A DNA stretch of 64,000 nucleotides, from positions 84,458-148,457 of the forward strand of contig JAPPNN010000040.1 of the NCBI GenBank assembly GCA_028873815.1, written 5' to 3'. Under the pieces are notes generated by a model. The model was given only the letters and a program-made list of their open reading frames with translations. It was not told where the DNA came from and ran no database searches. Made by a program: the position numbers and the translations under genes. Shown here one piece after another: positions 9,249 through 17,472 of this stretch (within the stretch, counting starts at the first letter, position 1; each line of letters starts with the position of its first letter). The DNA comes from Gemmatimonadota bacterium (GTDB taxonomy: Bacteria > Gemmatimonadota > Gemmatimonadetes > Longimicrobiales > Gaopeijiaceae).

Positions 9249-9569
9249 GTAGCGGTCTCGGTTTATTGGACAAGTGGGCGGGGTCGACATCAGGGCTGCC
9301 CTTCTGCTGAGTTTCTCGCGGGCACCGGCCGGGGTCATGTACCCCGCCGCTGGAGGGGCAAGCTGCTGTTTGTAATGGTCGATGAAGGCCCCGATCCGCG
9401 CTCCGGCCTGCCACCCGAGTGGGCCCGCACCCCCACCGGCTCCAGCACCGGGCAGCGGTCGCCTTTCTTCCCTACGTGCCAGGCGACGACGTCTGAGGTG
9501 CAGTGGTCGACGGCCGCGAAGAGCCAGCACCAGCGCCACGGCACCGAAGCCCCACGTCTGCGCGGTCAT
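9249..9569 (-). pseudogene. Frameshifted transposase remnant (integrase catalytic core)
   Basis: On the minus strand, 9335-9544 reads RWCWLFAAVDHCTSDVVAWH then KKGDRCPVLEP, the DDE integrase core segment (FAAVDH...VVGWHV.K.GDR..ALEP). A second frame towards lower coordinates reads AFIDHYKQQLAPPAAGYMTP, like the C-terminal YN..R.H..LGYMTPAE motif. The two parts are in different frames, so the gene is broken. With the 6782-6982 remnant it brackets the KAP NTPase gene. Confidence 0.65.
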
Positions 9570-10408
9570 CGGACGCTCCGGGCCACCCGGAATCCGCGGT
9601 GGAGGCTCCGGCTGCTGGCGTCGCCCCGCCGCCGGTAGGCCGAACGGAGATAGGTCGGGGCGTAGTAGAAGCCACCGCCCCGCACCACGCGATAGTCACA
9701 ATCCCCCGCGTACGATGAGCTTCCGTCGGACGGAGCATCTTCGTAGTCGCCATAACAGTCGTCCAACCACTCCCACACGTTCCCCAGTACATCGTACAGG
9801 CCGAAACCATTCGGTCGGTACGAGCCGACTGGCGCCGCATACTCCTGTCGGTCCCGACAGCCGACACTACTGTCGCCGTTGGCATACTGGCACTGCTCGC
9901 GCGTCCCGTCCCCCCAGTATCGAGCCGTTTGAGTTCCTGCCCGCGCCGCGTACTCCCACTCAGCTTCACTCAGCAGTCGGTACTCCTCTCCCGTGTGTTC
10001 CGTCAACCAATCCGCATACTGCCACGCATCCTCCCATCTCACTTCGGATACAGGACGCCTGCCGCGGCCGTACCAGTCATATGGTTCGTAGCCTCCACAT
10101 CCGCCTCCCTGCACGCATGCATCCCACTCATCGAACGTGACTTCGTACACGCCCACGGCGAACGCGTAGCCGATCGTGACCTGGCGCTGAGGCCCTTCGT
10201 TCTCCCGCCGCCCATCCTCCGTCTCCGGCGACCCCATTTTGAAGCTGCCAGCGGGCACCACGACCATCTCGGGACACACGTCGCAGTCCCGGAACACTTC
10301 GCCCATTTCCTGGCCCACAACTGATCTCGCCGGCATCAAGAACCCAATCGCCGTCAGCGCGAACAATCCTGCCAGTCCCCCCCACCGGGTCGCACGGAAT
10401 CGGGTCAT
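9566..10408 (-). CDS. Formylglycine-generating-enzyme-like (SUMF1/FGE) secreted protein
   Basis: This 280-residue protein starts at 10408, where ATG overlaps the stop of the upstream ankyrin gene (ATGA). An N-terminal signal (GLFALTAIGFLMPARSVVGQ) is followed by an FGE-sulfatase domain: MVVVPAGSFKMGS, PQRQVTIGYAFAVGVYEVTF, YRLLSEAEWEYAARAG, NVFGLYDVLGNVWEW-type sequence (here NGFGLYDVLGNVWEWLDD) and GGGFYYAP..LRSAYR...GFRVAR. FGE oxidises a Cys in sulfatases to formylglycine, but many bacterial paralogues are not FGEs and the catalytic Cys pair is not evident. The fold assignment is firm and the activity is open. The ankyrin partner suggests a secreted two-protein unit. Confidence 0.83.
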   Translation of the reverse strand: MTRFRATRWGGLAGLFALTAIGFLMPARSVVGQEMGEVFRDCDVCPEMVVVPAGSFKMGSPETEDGRRENEGPQRQVTIGYAFAVGVYEVTFDEWDACVQGGGCGGYEPYDWYGRGRRPVSEVRWEDAWQYADWLTEHTGEEYRLLSEAEWEYAARAGTQTARYWGDGTREQCQYANGDSSVGCRDRQEYAAPVGSYRPNGFGLYDVLGNVWEWLDDCYGDYEDAPSDGSSSYAGDCDYRVVRGGGFYYAPTYLRSAYRRRGDASSRSLHRGFRVARSVR

Positions 10409-11340
10409 GGACTCGTCGCCCCCGCTTCCCGAAGCATGCGCACGATGTTGTCTCGCTCGGATGCGTTGGAGCACGACTCGGCGACCTCGAGCGGCGTCTG
10501 ATCGAGACCCCTCCTCGCGTTCGGGTCCGCTCCATACTCCAGCAGCGCACGAACGAGAAGCTGCCTGCACCTGTCGATGGCGATGTGTAACGGCGTCCCA
10601 AGGGTGGTCTTCGCGTTCGGATCGGCACCGACCGCCAACAGTGCCTCCAGCACTCGCGGATTCGTCGTGTTCTGAGCTGCATGATGCAGCGGAGTCACCG
10701 GTCCCCAGGATCCATTGGGATCTGCACCCCCTTCGAGGAGCAGTTCGACTAGTGCGACGCTGTTGGGCTGATTGCCTAGGACGTGGTAGAGCGGCGTGTA
10801 GCCGAAGCGATCCGGGCCCAAATCCGCGTCTGCGTACAGCAGTGCGGCCACCACGCCGCGAACGACCGTCACGTTGTCGGTGCGCTGAACCGCCCAATAC
10901 AGCGGGCTCTCCACCCCCCCGATGGGGTTCGGGTTCGCCCCAGCCTCCAGCAGCATCTGAACCACGGCGGGAAAGCGCGACCACTCGGCCGCGTGTCTCA
11001 GGATTCCGTCCGCCTCCGGATCGGCGCCGGCTTCAAGACACTCCGCGATGTGCACCGGTCTCGCGTCATTCCACCAGACCTCCAGGAATTGAGTGTCTCG
11101 CTTCCACAGGTTGGGAGCATCCGAGTCGCACACGGGATTGTCGGGGCTCTGTGCTGCGGCGGGTGCGACAGCCAGCAGCGTGAGCGCAAAGGTGGCTAGC
11201 AGAACCTGAAAACTCCGCGCGCTTTCGAACGAGCGCAATGGCAACCACTCCCGCTGGTGGTGCGCTTGAGTGCGGACCGTGAATCCAGACTGTCTGCACG
11301 ACATTGGCGCGATAATATCGTAATAAATTCGTGATCGCAA
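10405..11340 (-). CDS. Exported ankyrin-repeat protein
   Basis: This is up to 311 residues, with possible starts at 11340 or at the ATG at 11304. A hydrophobic signal (VLLATFALTLLAVAPAAAQ) ends near residue 65, so the first 40 residues may not be translated. The mature part carries about six ankyrin repeats with the GADPNA..LGTPLHIA and LLLEGGADPNGSWGPVTPLHHAA patterns, ending with a repeat DNIVRMLREAGA. Ankyrin repeats mediate protein-protein contacts. The stop overlaps the start of the FGE-like gene by 4 bases, so the two are probably translated together. Confidence 0.85.
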   Translation of the reverse strand: MRSRIYYDIIAPMSCRQSGFTVRTQAHHQREWLPLRSFESARSFQVLLATFALTLLAVAPAAAQSPDNPVCDSDAPNLWKRDTQFLEVWWNDARPVHIAECLEAGADPEADGILRHAAEWSRFPAVVQMLLEAGANPNPIGGVESPLYWAVQRTDNVTVVRGVVAALLYADADLGPDRFGYTPLYHVLGNQPNSVALVELLLEGGADPNGSWGPVTPLHHAAQNTTNPRVLEALLAVGADPNAKTTLGTPLHIAIDRCRQLLVRALLEYGADPNARRGLDQTPLEVAESCSNASERDNIVRMLREAGATSP

Positions 11341-11470
11341 GCCTGGTCACGCTTGACTGGGGTCTCGCTCCCCAAACCGCCGTCGGCAACCACCCTCCCC
11401 ACCCCCATCCCCTCCATCAACCGGTTGCAACTACCTTGTAATCACCAACCCTTCCAAGCCCGGCAACGCA

Positions 11471-11725
11471 ATGCGAACGCGACTCATCAGGATCGGAAAC
11501 TCACGCGGCATCCGTATCCCGAAGGCGCTTATCGAGTCAGCTTGCCTCGACGTCTCCCTGCGAATGCGCATCGTCGACACGGGCCTGCTGATCGAGCGCA
11601 TTGAAGACGACCCAAAGGCCGGCTGGGCCGAGGCAGCCCGCCAACTCGCGGGTCGCTATGAAGGTGGCCTCCTGGACGACCCGACTCCCACCGGCTTTGA
11701 CGAGTCCGAGTGGGAATGCGGGTAG
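11471..11725 (+). CDS. MazE/AbrB-type antitoxin
   Basis: This 84-residue protein has an N-terminal swapped-hairpin AbrB domain: RLIRIGNSRGIRIPKALIES, then a V/L-rich strand and LLIERIEDDPKAGWAEAARQ. The C-terminal half is acidic (GLLDDPTPTGFDESEWECG), like MazE tails that block the toxin. It overlaps by 10 bases the start of a truncated MazF frame, which is the usual mazEF arrangement. Confidence 0.85.
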   Translation: MRTRLIRIGNSRGIRIPKALIESACLDVSLRMRIVDTGLLIERIEDDPKAGWAEAARQLAGRYEGGLLDDPTPTGFDESEWECG

Positions 11726-11832
11726 ACCCGCCGAGGCGGGGCGATGTCGATCTGGTTGCCCTGGGTCCGACGCGTGGCTCGGAGATCAGGAACACTCCCT
11801 TCCGGCGGGCATGTGGAAACCCGTTGCTGTAA
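11716..11832 (+). pseudogene. Truncated MazF/PemK toxin remnant
   Basis: Beginning at the ATG at 11716 and overlapping the mazE stop, the frame reads RRGDVDLVALGPTRGSEIRN, the N-terminal first strand and loop of MazF/PemK RNases (RRGDVYLV.LDPTRGSEI.KTRP). After about 28 residues the match is lost and a TAA ends the frame at 11832, so only 38 of about 110 residues remain. The toxin is therefore dead while the antitoxin is kept. The frame is too short for ordinary gene finders. Confidence 0.75.
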
Positions 11833-11857
11833 CTACAATCTATATGTACACTAGTCA

Positions 11858-12451
11858 ATGGAATTCGAGTGGGACGAGACCAAGAATCAGACGAACATCC
11901 GCAAACACGGCATCGGGTTCGACACCGCCAAGCGCATCTTCGAGGGAACCGTGGCAACATCGCGCGACAATCGCAGGGACTACGGCGAGAATCGCTATAT
12001 CAGCATCGGCCGGGTGGAGCCCGAAGCGCTGATCGTGGTTGCCCACACCGAGCGCGGTGGGCGCATCCGTCTGATCTCGGCGCGCCCCGCATCGTGGAAG
12101 GAAAGGAGAGTCTACCATGAGCGGACGCTACGATCGGCCGCTCACGCCCGAGCAGATCGCGGCAGTGACGGACGAGGGCATCGACTTCAGCGACATCCCC
12201 GAACTGGACGAAGGGTTCTGGCAGCGGGCAGAGTTCGTCGAGCCCGATCGCACCGACCAGATTACGATGCGCGTCAAGCGCTCCGTACTGGCCTATTTCA
12301 AGGCTCCAGGAAAGGGGTACCAGACGCGAATGAACCGCGTGCTGGAGAGCTACGTGCGGCACAGGACGGGGGAGGACACGAACCGCTGACGAGGGGTCCT
12401 CCCCCCTACCGCCTCCCCTCCGTCGCCACAGCCCCGTCACCCCCCATGTAG
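11858..12451 (+). CDS. brnT: BrnT-type toxin with out-of-frame extension
   Basis: The first 87 residues are a clear BrnT ribonuclease toxin: MEFEWDETKNQTNIRKHGI, an FDTAKRIFEG helix, RYISIGRVEPEALIVVAHTE and RLISARPASWKERRVYHE. BrnT normally stops right where BrnA begins. Here no stop occurs; the frame runs on for about 110 Arg/Pro/Gly-rich residues that are simply a second reading frame of the brnA gene (12117-12389). The true product may be 197 residues or the gene may be damaged by loss of the stop. A TATATG box lies about 15 bases upstream of the ATG. Confidence 0.8.
   Translation: MEFEWDETKNQTNIRKHGIGFDTAKRIFEGTVATSRDNRRDYGENRYISIGRVEPEALIVVAHTERGGRIRLISARPASWKERRVYHERTLRSAAHARADRGSDGRGHRLQRHPRTGRRVLAAGRVRRARSHRPDYDARQALRTGLFQGSRKGVPDANEPRAGELRAAQDGGGHEPLTRGPPPYRLPSVATAPSPPM
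12117..12389 (+). CDS. brnA: BrnA-type antitoxin
   Basis: This 90-residue protein has an acidic N-terminus (RPLTPEQIAAVTDEGIDFSD then IPELDEGFW) and a C-terminal ribbon-helix-helix domain (ITMRVKRSVLAYFKAPGKGY, QTRMNRVLESYV), the domain order of BrnA. It neutralises BrnT and represses the shared promoter. A GGAAAGGAGAG ribosome-binding site lies 6-16 bases before the ATG. It is completely contained within the extended brnT frame. Confidence 0.9.
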   Translation: MSGRYDRPLTPEQIAAVTDEGIDFSDIPELDEGFWQRAEFVEPDRTDQITMRVKRSVLAYFKAPGKGYQTRMNRVLESYVRHRTGEDTNR

Positions 12452-14565
12452 CGATCGAAGAAGTCGTCCGTCGCATCAAACGTGATCAGCCAGCGCTCGT
12501 GCAGCAGGAAGTCGTGCACGTCGTCCGGGAACACGATCAGCTCGTGCGGCACGCCCTGCGCGCGGAGCAGTTGCACCAGGCCCACCGTCTGCGAGAACGC
12601 CACATTGCGGTCGTCGTCGCCGTGAATCAGCAGGATGGGTGACGTCCAGTTCTCGACCTCGGCCACCGACGACGACTGGTAGGACACCGTCTCCGGGTCG
12701 ATCGAGTTCCCCCACAGGTGCACCCCGGCAATGTCGACGCCCGCCGCGAACAGGTCCGAGTCGCGCGCCAGTCCCTGCGCCGTGAGAATGCCCCCGTACG
12801 ACAGCCCCCAGAGCCCGATCCGGGCCGCATCCACATCGCCGCGGTCACGCAGGTACTCGCCAGCCGCCTTGATGTCGCGGTATTCGGTGTTACCCTGCCG
12901 CCCTCGCCCCGGCGCGTTGCGGAACTCGCGACCGTACCCGATCCCGCTCCGGTAGTTCACCGACAGCACCACGTAGCCCTTGTTCGCGAAGTACTGATTC
13001 ATCGCGTAGGCCATGTGGTAGAAGTGCATGTAGTGGTAGCCGAGCAGCATCTGCCGCCGGGACCCGCCGTGGATGAAGATCATCGCTGGCCGCTTCTCGC
13101 CGGGCTGCAGGTCGGGTGGCAGGAAAAGCTGGTTGTAGAACTCGAACCCGTCCTCGGCCTCGAGCGTGACCGCCTCGGGCAAAACGTGCTCGTCGAAGGG
13201 GTAGCGCGCCGGCAGCTCGCGGATCGTCCGCGCCTCACCGCCGTCGGCAGACACCACGGCCACGGTAAGCGGCTGCCTGGCATCCGCGTAGAGCACCGCC
13301 ACTTCGCCCCCCGACGCGAGCGCCGCCGGGTAGGTCTCGATGCCGTCGCCGCGGGTGAGCTGCCGCGCCTCGCCCCCCGACGTGGGCACGCGCCACAGGT
13401 GGCGGCGGTCGATATCCCCCGCGTTGGTGGCGTAGAAGAGAGTGCGGCCATCCGGCGACAGCGAAATGTACTCCGCGATGCCGTCTCCCGGGGTAAGTTC
13501 GGCGGGTGAAGTGGTACCCCCTGCCGCCTCTACCGAGTAGTACCGGCGCCACCCGTCCGGCTCGGCCTGGAAGATGATGTGGTCGCCCGCCCAGATCACC
13601 GAGCGCACCTCGCGGTGGATCTCGTCGTCCGGGGCGTTGTGCCACACCTCGCGCGCCTCGCCGGTGCGCACGTCGCCGACCCAGATCGAGAAGTCGTAGC
13701 CGCCCGCGAACCGCGCCTCGGTCATGCCGTCGGGCAGGTCGTCCGGACTGGCCTCGCCCAGTTCGGCCCGCGCCCCGAACGGCAGTCCGGGTCTCCGGAT
13801 AAAGGCGACCTGCGTGCCGTCCACCGACCAGGTCGGACTGGTGTCGCGGTCCACGGCCGGTCCCAGGTAGGTGATGCCTGGGTTGTCGGTGTCGTAGACG
13901 CCGATGAAGCTGTGATCTTCGCGGTCGCTCACGAAAGCGATTCTGCGCGAGTCGGGAGACCACACCGGGCTGCCCTGGCTGCCGAAGACGCTGAAGAGCG
14001 GCCGTTCGGGCTCGGTGGTCACCACGCCCGGGTTCACCGGCGCGCGGTAGATCGCACCGTCCTTCGCGTACGCGACCCATTCCCCGTCCGGCGACAGCGC
14101 TACGTTCCACGCCTCCACCACCCGCCAGGGCTCGCCGCCCGCCGTGCTCACCGCCCACACCGCGCGCTCGGCCCCCCGGGGATCGCTGGCCGGGTTCGCG
14201 ATCCATCCCTCCCGGTTCGGGGTGTGGCCGCGCAGAAAGACCAGCGTGGAACCGTCGTCGGAGATGCGCAGGTTCGACAGGTCGCGCCCGTCGTCGTCCT
14301 CGTACCGCGTGAGCCGCACGGGTTCGAAGGCGGGCGCGGCCGCCGTGTAGACGTTGCGGCGCCCCTCCTCGTACTCGATCCACGCGATGCGGTCGGCCGC
14401 CTTCGCCGCGACCAGCTGGACCGGGTAGCCGGGGCTGAGAACGTCCTCGATCGAGAAGCGCTGGGCCTGTGCGGGCGCGGCGGCGAGTGTGGCCAGCGCG
14501 AGCGTAGCGAGGGCGAGAACGGGGACGAAGACGGTGCGGCGCTTCATGGTTTGGCTCTCCGGCAT
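12406..14565 (-). CDS. Secreted S9-family prolyl oligopeptidase-type peptidase
   Basis: This is a 719-residue protein (701-713 if started at the ATG at 14547) with a signal peptide ending in APAQAQ. Residues about 40-440 form a WD/PD40-type beta-propeller with repeated SPDG and SPDSRRIAFVS motifs. Residues about 460-710 are the peptidase: oxyanion region FIHGGSRRQM, nucleophile S589 in GLSYGG, D650-D652 in HGDDDRNV and H684 in DDVHDFLLHERW. It probably removes N-terminal dipeptides or cleaves short peptides outside the cytoplasm. Downstream, the convergent brnTA pair ends 16 bases away. Confidence 0.92.
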   Translation of the reverse strand: MPESQTMKRRTVFVPVLALATLALATLAAAPAQAQRFSIEDVLSPGYPVQLVAAKAADRIAWIEYEEGRRNVYTAAAPAFEPVRLTRYEDDDGRDLSNLRISDDGSTLVFLRGHTPNREGWIANPASDPRGAERAVWAVSTAGGEPWRVVEAWNVALSPDGEWVAYAKDGAIYRAPVNPGVVTTEPERPLFSVFGSQGSPVWSPDSRRIAFVSDREDHSFIGVYDTDNPGITYLGPAVDRDTSPTWSVDGTQVAFIRRPGLPFGARAELGEASPDDLPDGMTEARFAGGYDFSIWVGDVRTGEAREVWHNAPDDEIHREVRSVIWAGDHIIFQAEPDGWRRYYSVEAAGGTTSPAELTPGDGIAEYISLSPDGRTLFYATNAGDIDRRHLWRVPTSGGEARQLTRGDGIETYPAALASGGEVAVLYADARQPLTVAVVSADGGEARTIRELPARYPFDEHVLPEAVTLEAEDGFEFYNQLFLPPDLQPGEKRPAMIFIHGGSRRQMLLGYHYMHFYHMAYAMNQYFANKGYVVLSVNYRSGIGYGREFRNAPGRGRQGNTEYRDIKAAGEYLRDRGDVDAARIGLWGLSYGGILTAQGLARDSDLFAAGVDIAGVHLWGNSIDPETVSYQSSSVAEVENWTSPILLIHGDDDRNVAFSQTVGLVQLLRAQGVPHELIVFPDDVHDFLLHERWLITFDATDDFFDRYMGGDGAVATEGRR

Positions 14566-14631
14566 TGGGTGGTGCGCGGCGCTTGGCCGCCGGGGTACGC
14601 GGGATGCCTACACGATGCCCCCTCAGGAACC

Positions 14632-14659
14632 TTGCGGGCAAAGATAAGTATGTTATACT
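14632..14659 (+). promoter_or_regulatory. Sigma-70-type promoter with operator-like palindrome; predicts leaderless transcript
   Basis: TTGCGG (14632-14637) and TATACT (14654-14659) are separated by 16 bases. The -10 box lies inside a perfect palindrome AGTAT-GTT-ATACT (14647-14659). The ATG of the antitoxin gene is at 14666, 7 bases after the -10 box, so transcription should begin at or next to the start codon, leaving no room for a ribosome-binding site. The palindrome is a good candidate operator for the ribbon-helix-helix product. Confidence 0.6.
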
Positions 14660-14665
14660 CAAAAC

Positions 14666-15076
14666 ATGAGTAAGCGACTGCAGGTAGTGATGTCCGACGC
14701 CGACCTCGAGGAGGTCCGGGACGCGGCCAGGCGCAACAGCGTCACGGTGTCCGCGTGGGTGCGCCGCACGCTACGCGCCGCGGCGGAGCTGGAGCGGCGG
14801 GGCGGCAGGGCAGAAGTGCGCGAGGCACGACCCGAGTACGTCATCAAGCCGGAGTTCCTCCGCTACGTCACGGTCAAGGTGAGGCTGATGGAGGAAGACC
14901 TGGAAGCCGTGCGGCGGCGGTACGGGCTCCGCACCTGGGAGGGGGCCGTCAAGGAAGCGGTCTGCCGACAGGCGATCGTCCCAATGACCAAGGAGGAGGC
15001 CCTCGCCATGCGGGGCAAGGGGTGGTCGGGAGACCTTGAAGAGATTCGCGATCTGGGTCGGGTACGCGACTGGTGA
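14666..15076 (+). CDS. VapB-like antitoxin with two ribbon-helix-helix-like modules
   Basis: This 136-residue protein carries an N-terminal RHH segment ([33 protein letters not shown]) and a second VapB-like segment ([34 protein letters not shown]). It ends with [11 protein letters not shown], matching the GW.GDL.EMR tail that VapB proteins insert in the toxin. Normal VapB antitoxins are 60-80 residues long, so this looks like a fusion or duplication. Its stop overlaps the GTG start of the PIN toxin (GTGA). Predicted transcription starts at the ATG. Confidence 0.8.
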   Translation: MSKRLQVVMSDADLEEVRDAARRNSVTVSAWVRRTLRAAAELERRGGRAEVREARPEYVIKPEFLRYVTVKVRLMEEDLEAVRRRYGLRTWEGAVKEAVCRQAIVPMTKEEALAMRGKGWSGDLEEIRDLGRVRDW

Positions 15077-15516
15077 TTGTCGACACTTCGGCCTGGGTAG
15101 AGTACAGCCGGCGAACGGAGAGCCCATTCGACATCATGCTGGACGAGGCGGTCAGGGACGGACGGCCTATTGCCACGCCTGCACCCGTCGTCATGGAACT
15201 GCTGGTCGGCTGCCGGACCGAAGTTGAGTCGGTGGAGCTTCTCCAACTGCTGTCCCGCTTTGAGATACTGATCCCGGACTCGCTCAGGGACTACGAGAAC
15301 GCGGCGGGTATCTACCGCACCTGCCGCCAGGCCGGCTTCACGATCCGCTCGATGATCGACTGTCTGGTCGCCGCAACCGCGCTGGACAAGGACCGCCCCC
15401 TCCTGGCCCGCAACCGCGACTTCGCGGTGATCGCCCGCTACACCGGGCTCGAACTGGTCATCCCGCCCGACACCGGGCCGCCGAAAAAGCCGCCGCGGGG
15501 GTGGTCCGGGGAGTAG
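15073..15516 (+). CDS. vapC: VapC-type PIN-domain ribonuclease toxin
   Basis: This 147-residue PIN-domain protein starts at a GTG overlapping the antitoxin stop. The acidic metal site is visible: D4 in MIVDTSAW, a Glu in VVMELLVG, D in [10 protein letters not shown] and D in [13 protein letters not shown] toxins cleave tRNA or rRNA when freed from VapB. A Pro/Lys-rich tail (PPKKPPRGW) extends beyond the usual fold. A 17-bp perfect inverted repeat follows at 15575-15630. Confidence 0.92.
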   Translation: MIVDTSAWVEYSRRTESPFDIMLDEAVRDGRPIATPAPVVMELLVGCRTEVESVELLQLLSRFEILIPDSLRDYENAAGIYRTCRQAGFTIRSMIDCLVAATALDKDRPLLARNRDFAVIARYTGLELVIPPDTGPPKKPPRGWSGE

Positions 15517-15574
15517 GCGTCCGGCCGCGTGGCCGTGCGACCGCAACGCGCGGACCCGGGACTTCGCGCGCCTT

Positions 15575-15630
15575 AGCAGTCCGTGGACAGAATCCCCCCG
15601 GCATTTGAGCGGCTCTGTCCACGGACTGCT
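15575..15630. terminator. Long perfect hairpin between convergent genes
   Basis: AGCAGTCCGTGGACAGA (15575-15591) is repeated as its exact reverse complement at 15614-15630 with a 22-base loop. It lies between the convergent vapC and amidase genes and ends 3 bases before the amidase stop codon. There is no T run, so it is either a Rho-independent-like bidirectional stop or a small mobile palindrome. Confidence 0.55.
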
Positions 15631-15633
15631 CCC

Positions 15634-17466
15634 CTACCCGATCGGCGGGCGGTGGTGATATACCGCCAGCCGCTCCTCGAGCGCCCGGGCCAGCGCGAGG
15701 ATCTTCCCCTCTTCGAAGAGTCGGCCATGAAAAGCCACATTACGCGTGATCGTGTGCGGCTCACCCTGCGGATCGTCGGGAATGGGGCCCGCGCTTCGGG
15801 TCGGGCTCTGGTCCAGGCCGGCGCGCAGGCCGATCCCCGGGTGTCCGGTGTAGTTCATCGCCATCAGCAGCTCGAAGGAACCGTACGTCGGGGCGAATAG
15901 CGCGTCCACGTCGCTGTAGATCCGGTGGAAATCGTGCATGAGACCGCGGCGGAGGCGCTCGGCCTGCAGGTAGTCGACCGCGGACAGCATCCGCACCTGC
16001 CGCCACGCGTTGGGCCAGCCCTCCGTGGGGAGCTGGTCGTCGCGGCCGTCCAGCGTCAGTTCCTCGTAGATGGCCGCGGCTTCCACGTACAGGTTGGGGA
16101 TCAGCGCACTGTACGGGAACGAAGGCAATTCGACCTCGATCATCTCGACGTCCAGCGCGCGGAGGGCTTCCAGCGCCTCCAGGTGGGCGTCGGCGACCGG
16201 GACGGTGGCACCGGGCCCGAAGCCGACTTCGCGGAACCAGTCCGGCGAGTAGCCGACGCGCAGGGTGCGCGGGTCGAGGGCCTCATCGTAGTCGAACCCC
16301 ATGTCGATGGAGCTGGCCGACGTCGGATCCGGGCCGTTGATCGCGGCCATGACCGGCACCGCATCCTCGACGCGGCGGGTAAGCGGCCCGATTCGGTCGA
16401 GGCTGGGGGTCAGGGGCATGGCGCCGGCGGTCGGCACCCGTCCGAAGGTCGCGCGCAGGCCGACGACGCCGCACTGGTCGGCCGGGTTGAGGATCGAGCC
16501 CAGGCTGTCGGTTCCGATCGAGAACGAGCACAGCGCTGCAGCGGTCGCCGAACCCGGCCCGGCGCTGGAGCCGCCCGCGTGCTCTTCGGTGTTCCACGGG
16601 TTGCGGACCCTCCCCCCGTACCACCGGTAGCCGTTGGCGAGGCTGGCGGTCGCGAGCTTGCCGAGGAGGACGGCGCCGGCGTCGCGGAGCATGGTCACGA
16701 TGCGGGCGTCGCGGTCGGGCACCTGATCCCGGTAGGGGGTCGCGCCCCAGGTCGTGGCGATCCCGGCCGTGTCGAAGCAGTCCTTGATCCCGTACGGGAT
16801 GCCGTGAAGTTCGCCCCGGTAACGCCCCGTGGCCAGTTCGCGGTCCGACTCGGCGGCCTGTGCGAGGGCGTGGTCGGCGGTGACGGTGATGTAGCAGTAG
16901 AGGTCGGGCGCCAGCCGCTCGATCCGCGACAGGTAGATCTCGGTGAGGCGGCGGCTGGTGATCTGGCCCGTGCGGATCCAGTGGGCCTGCTCGCGGACCG
17001 AAGCGTAGGCGATGTCGGCCTCGTTGTCCGGCAAGGGTCCGGGGTTTTCGGAGGAGAGGACGACCCGGTTCTCCTGTGGCGGGTAGGACTCGCCCGGCAG
17101 CCGGGGGTCGAAGGTGATCGCAGGCTGGAGCGCCAGATCGCGCGGCACGTCGCGGAGCTGGCGCACCCCGGCGACCTGCCCGCCGATCGACTGCAGCAGC
17201 TGTTCGCGCTCTTCGTCCGTATAGGTGACGGCGTGGAGCTTCTCGGCCTCGGCAATGGTGGCGGCAGTGATGTCGGGGGACGGCTGGGGGGCGGCCTCGC
17301 CGGGTTCGGGAGCGGACTGGAGCGGGTCTTCGCCGCCTGCCCCAGCCTCGGCCGGGCCGCTGCCCGCGCCCGCGTCACATGCAGCGAACCCGCCGGCGGC
17401 CAGCGCCGCGGAGCCAGCGAGAAAGTCCCTGCGGGTGGTCGTCGAGCGTTTGCGGGGGGACCCCAT
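15634..17466 (-). CDS. Tat-exported amidase-signature-family hydrolase
   Basis: This 610-residue protein has a twin-arginine signal (STTTRRDFLAGSAALAAGGF) followed by a Cys that could be lipidated (FAAC). An Ala/Pro/Glu-rich linker leads to an amidase domain from about residue 140. The Ser-cisSer-Lys triad is placed at K228 (YGIKDC), S300 (GGSSAG) and S324 (DSLGSILNP), with the 24-residue serine spacing normal for the family. It hydrolyses a carboxamide; the substrate is unknown. It is followed on the other side by an agmatinase-like gene 6 bases upstream, so the two form an operon (agmatinase first). Confidence 0.92.
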   Translation of the reverse strand: MGSPRKRSTTTRRDFLAGSAALAAGGFAACDAGAGSGPAEAGAGGEDPLQSAPEPGEAAPQPSPDITAATIAEAEKLHAVTYTDEEREQLLQSIGGQVAGVRQLRDVPRDLALQPAITFDPRLPGESYPPQENRVVLSSENPGPLPDNEADIAYASVREQAHWIRTGQITSRRLTEIYLSRIERLAPDLYCYITVTADHALAQAAESDRELATGRYRGELHGIPYGIKDCFDTAGIATTWGATPYRDQVPDRDARIVTMLRDAGAVLLGKLATASLANGYRWYGGRVRNPWNTEEHAGGSSAGPGSATAAALCSFSIGTDSLGSILNPADQCGVVGLRATFGRVPTAGAMPLTPSLDRIGPLTRRVEDAVPVMAAINGPDPTSASSIDMGFDYDEALDPRTLRVGYSPDWFREVGFGPGATVPVADAHLEALEALRALDVEMIEVELPSFPYSALIPNLYVEAAAIYEELTLDGRDDQLPTEGWPNAWRQVRMLSAVDYLQAERLRRGLMHDFHRIYSDVDALFAPTYGSFELLMAMNYTGHPGIGLRAGLDQSPTRSAGPIPDDPQGEPHTITRNVAFHGRLFEEGKILALARALEERLAVYHHRPPIG

Positions 17467-17472
17467 GTCTCC

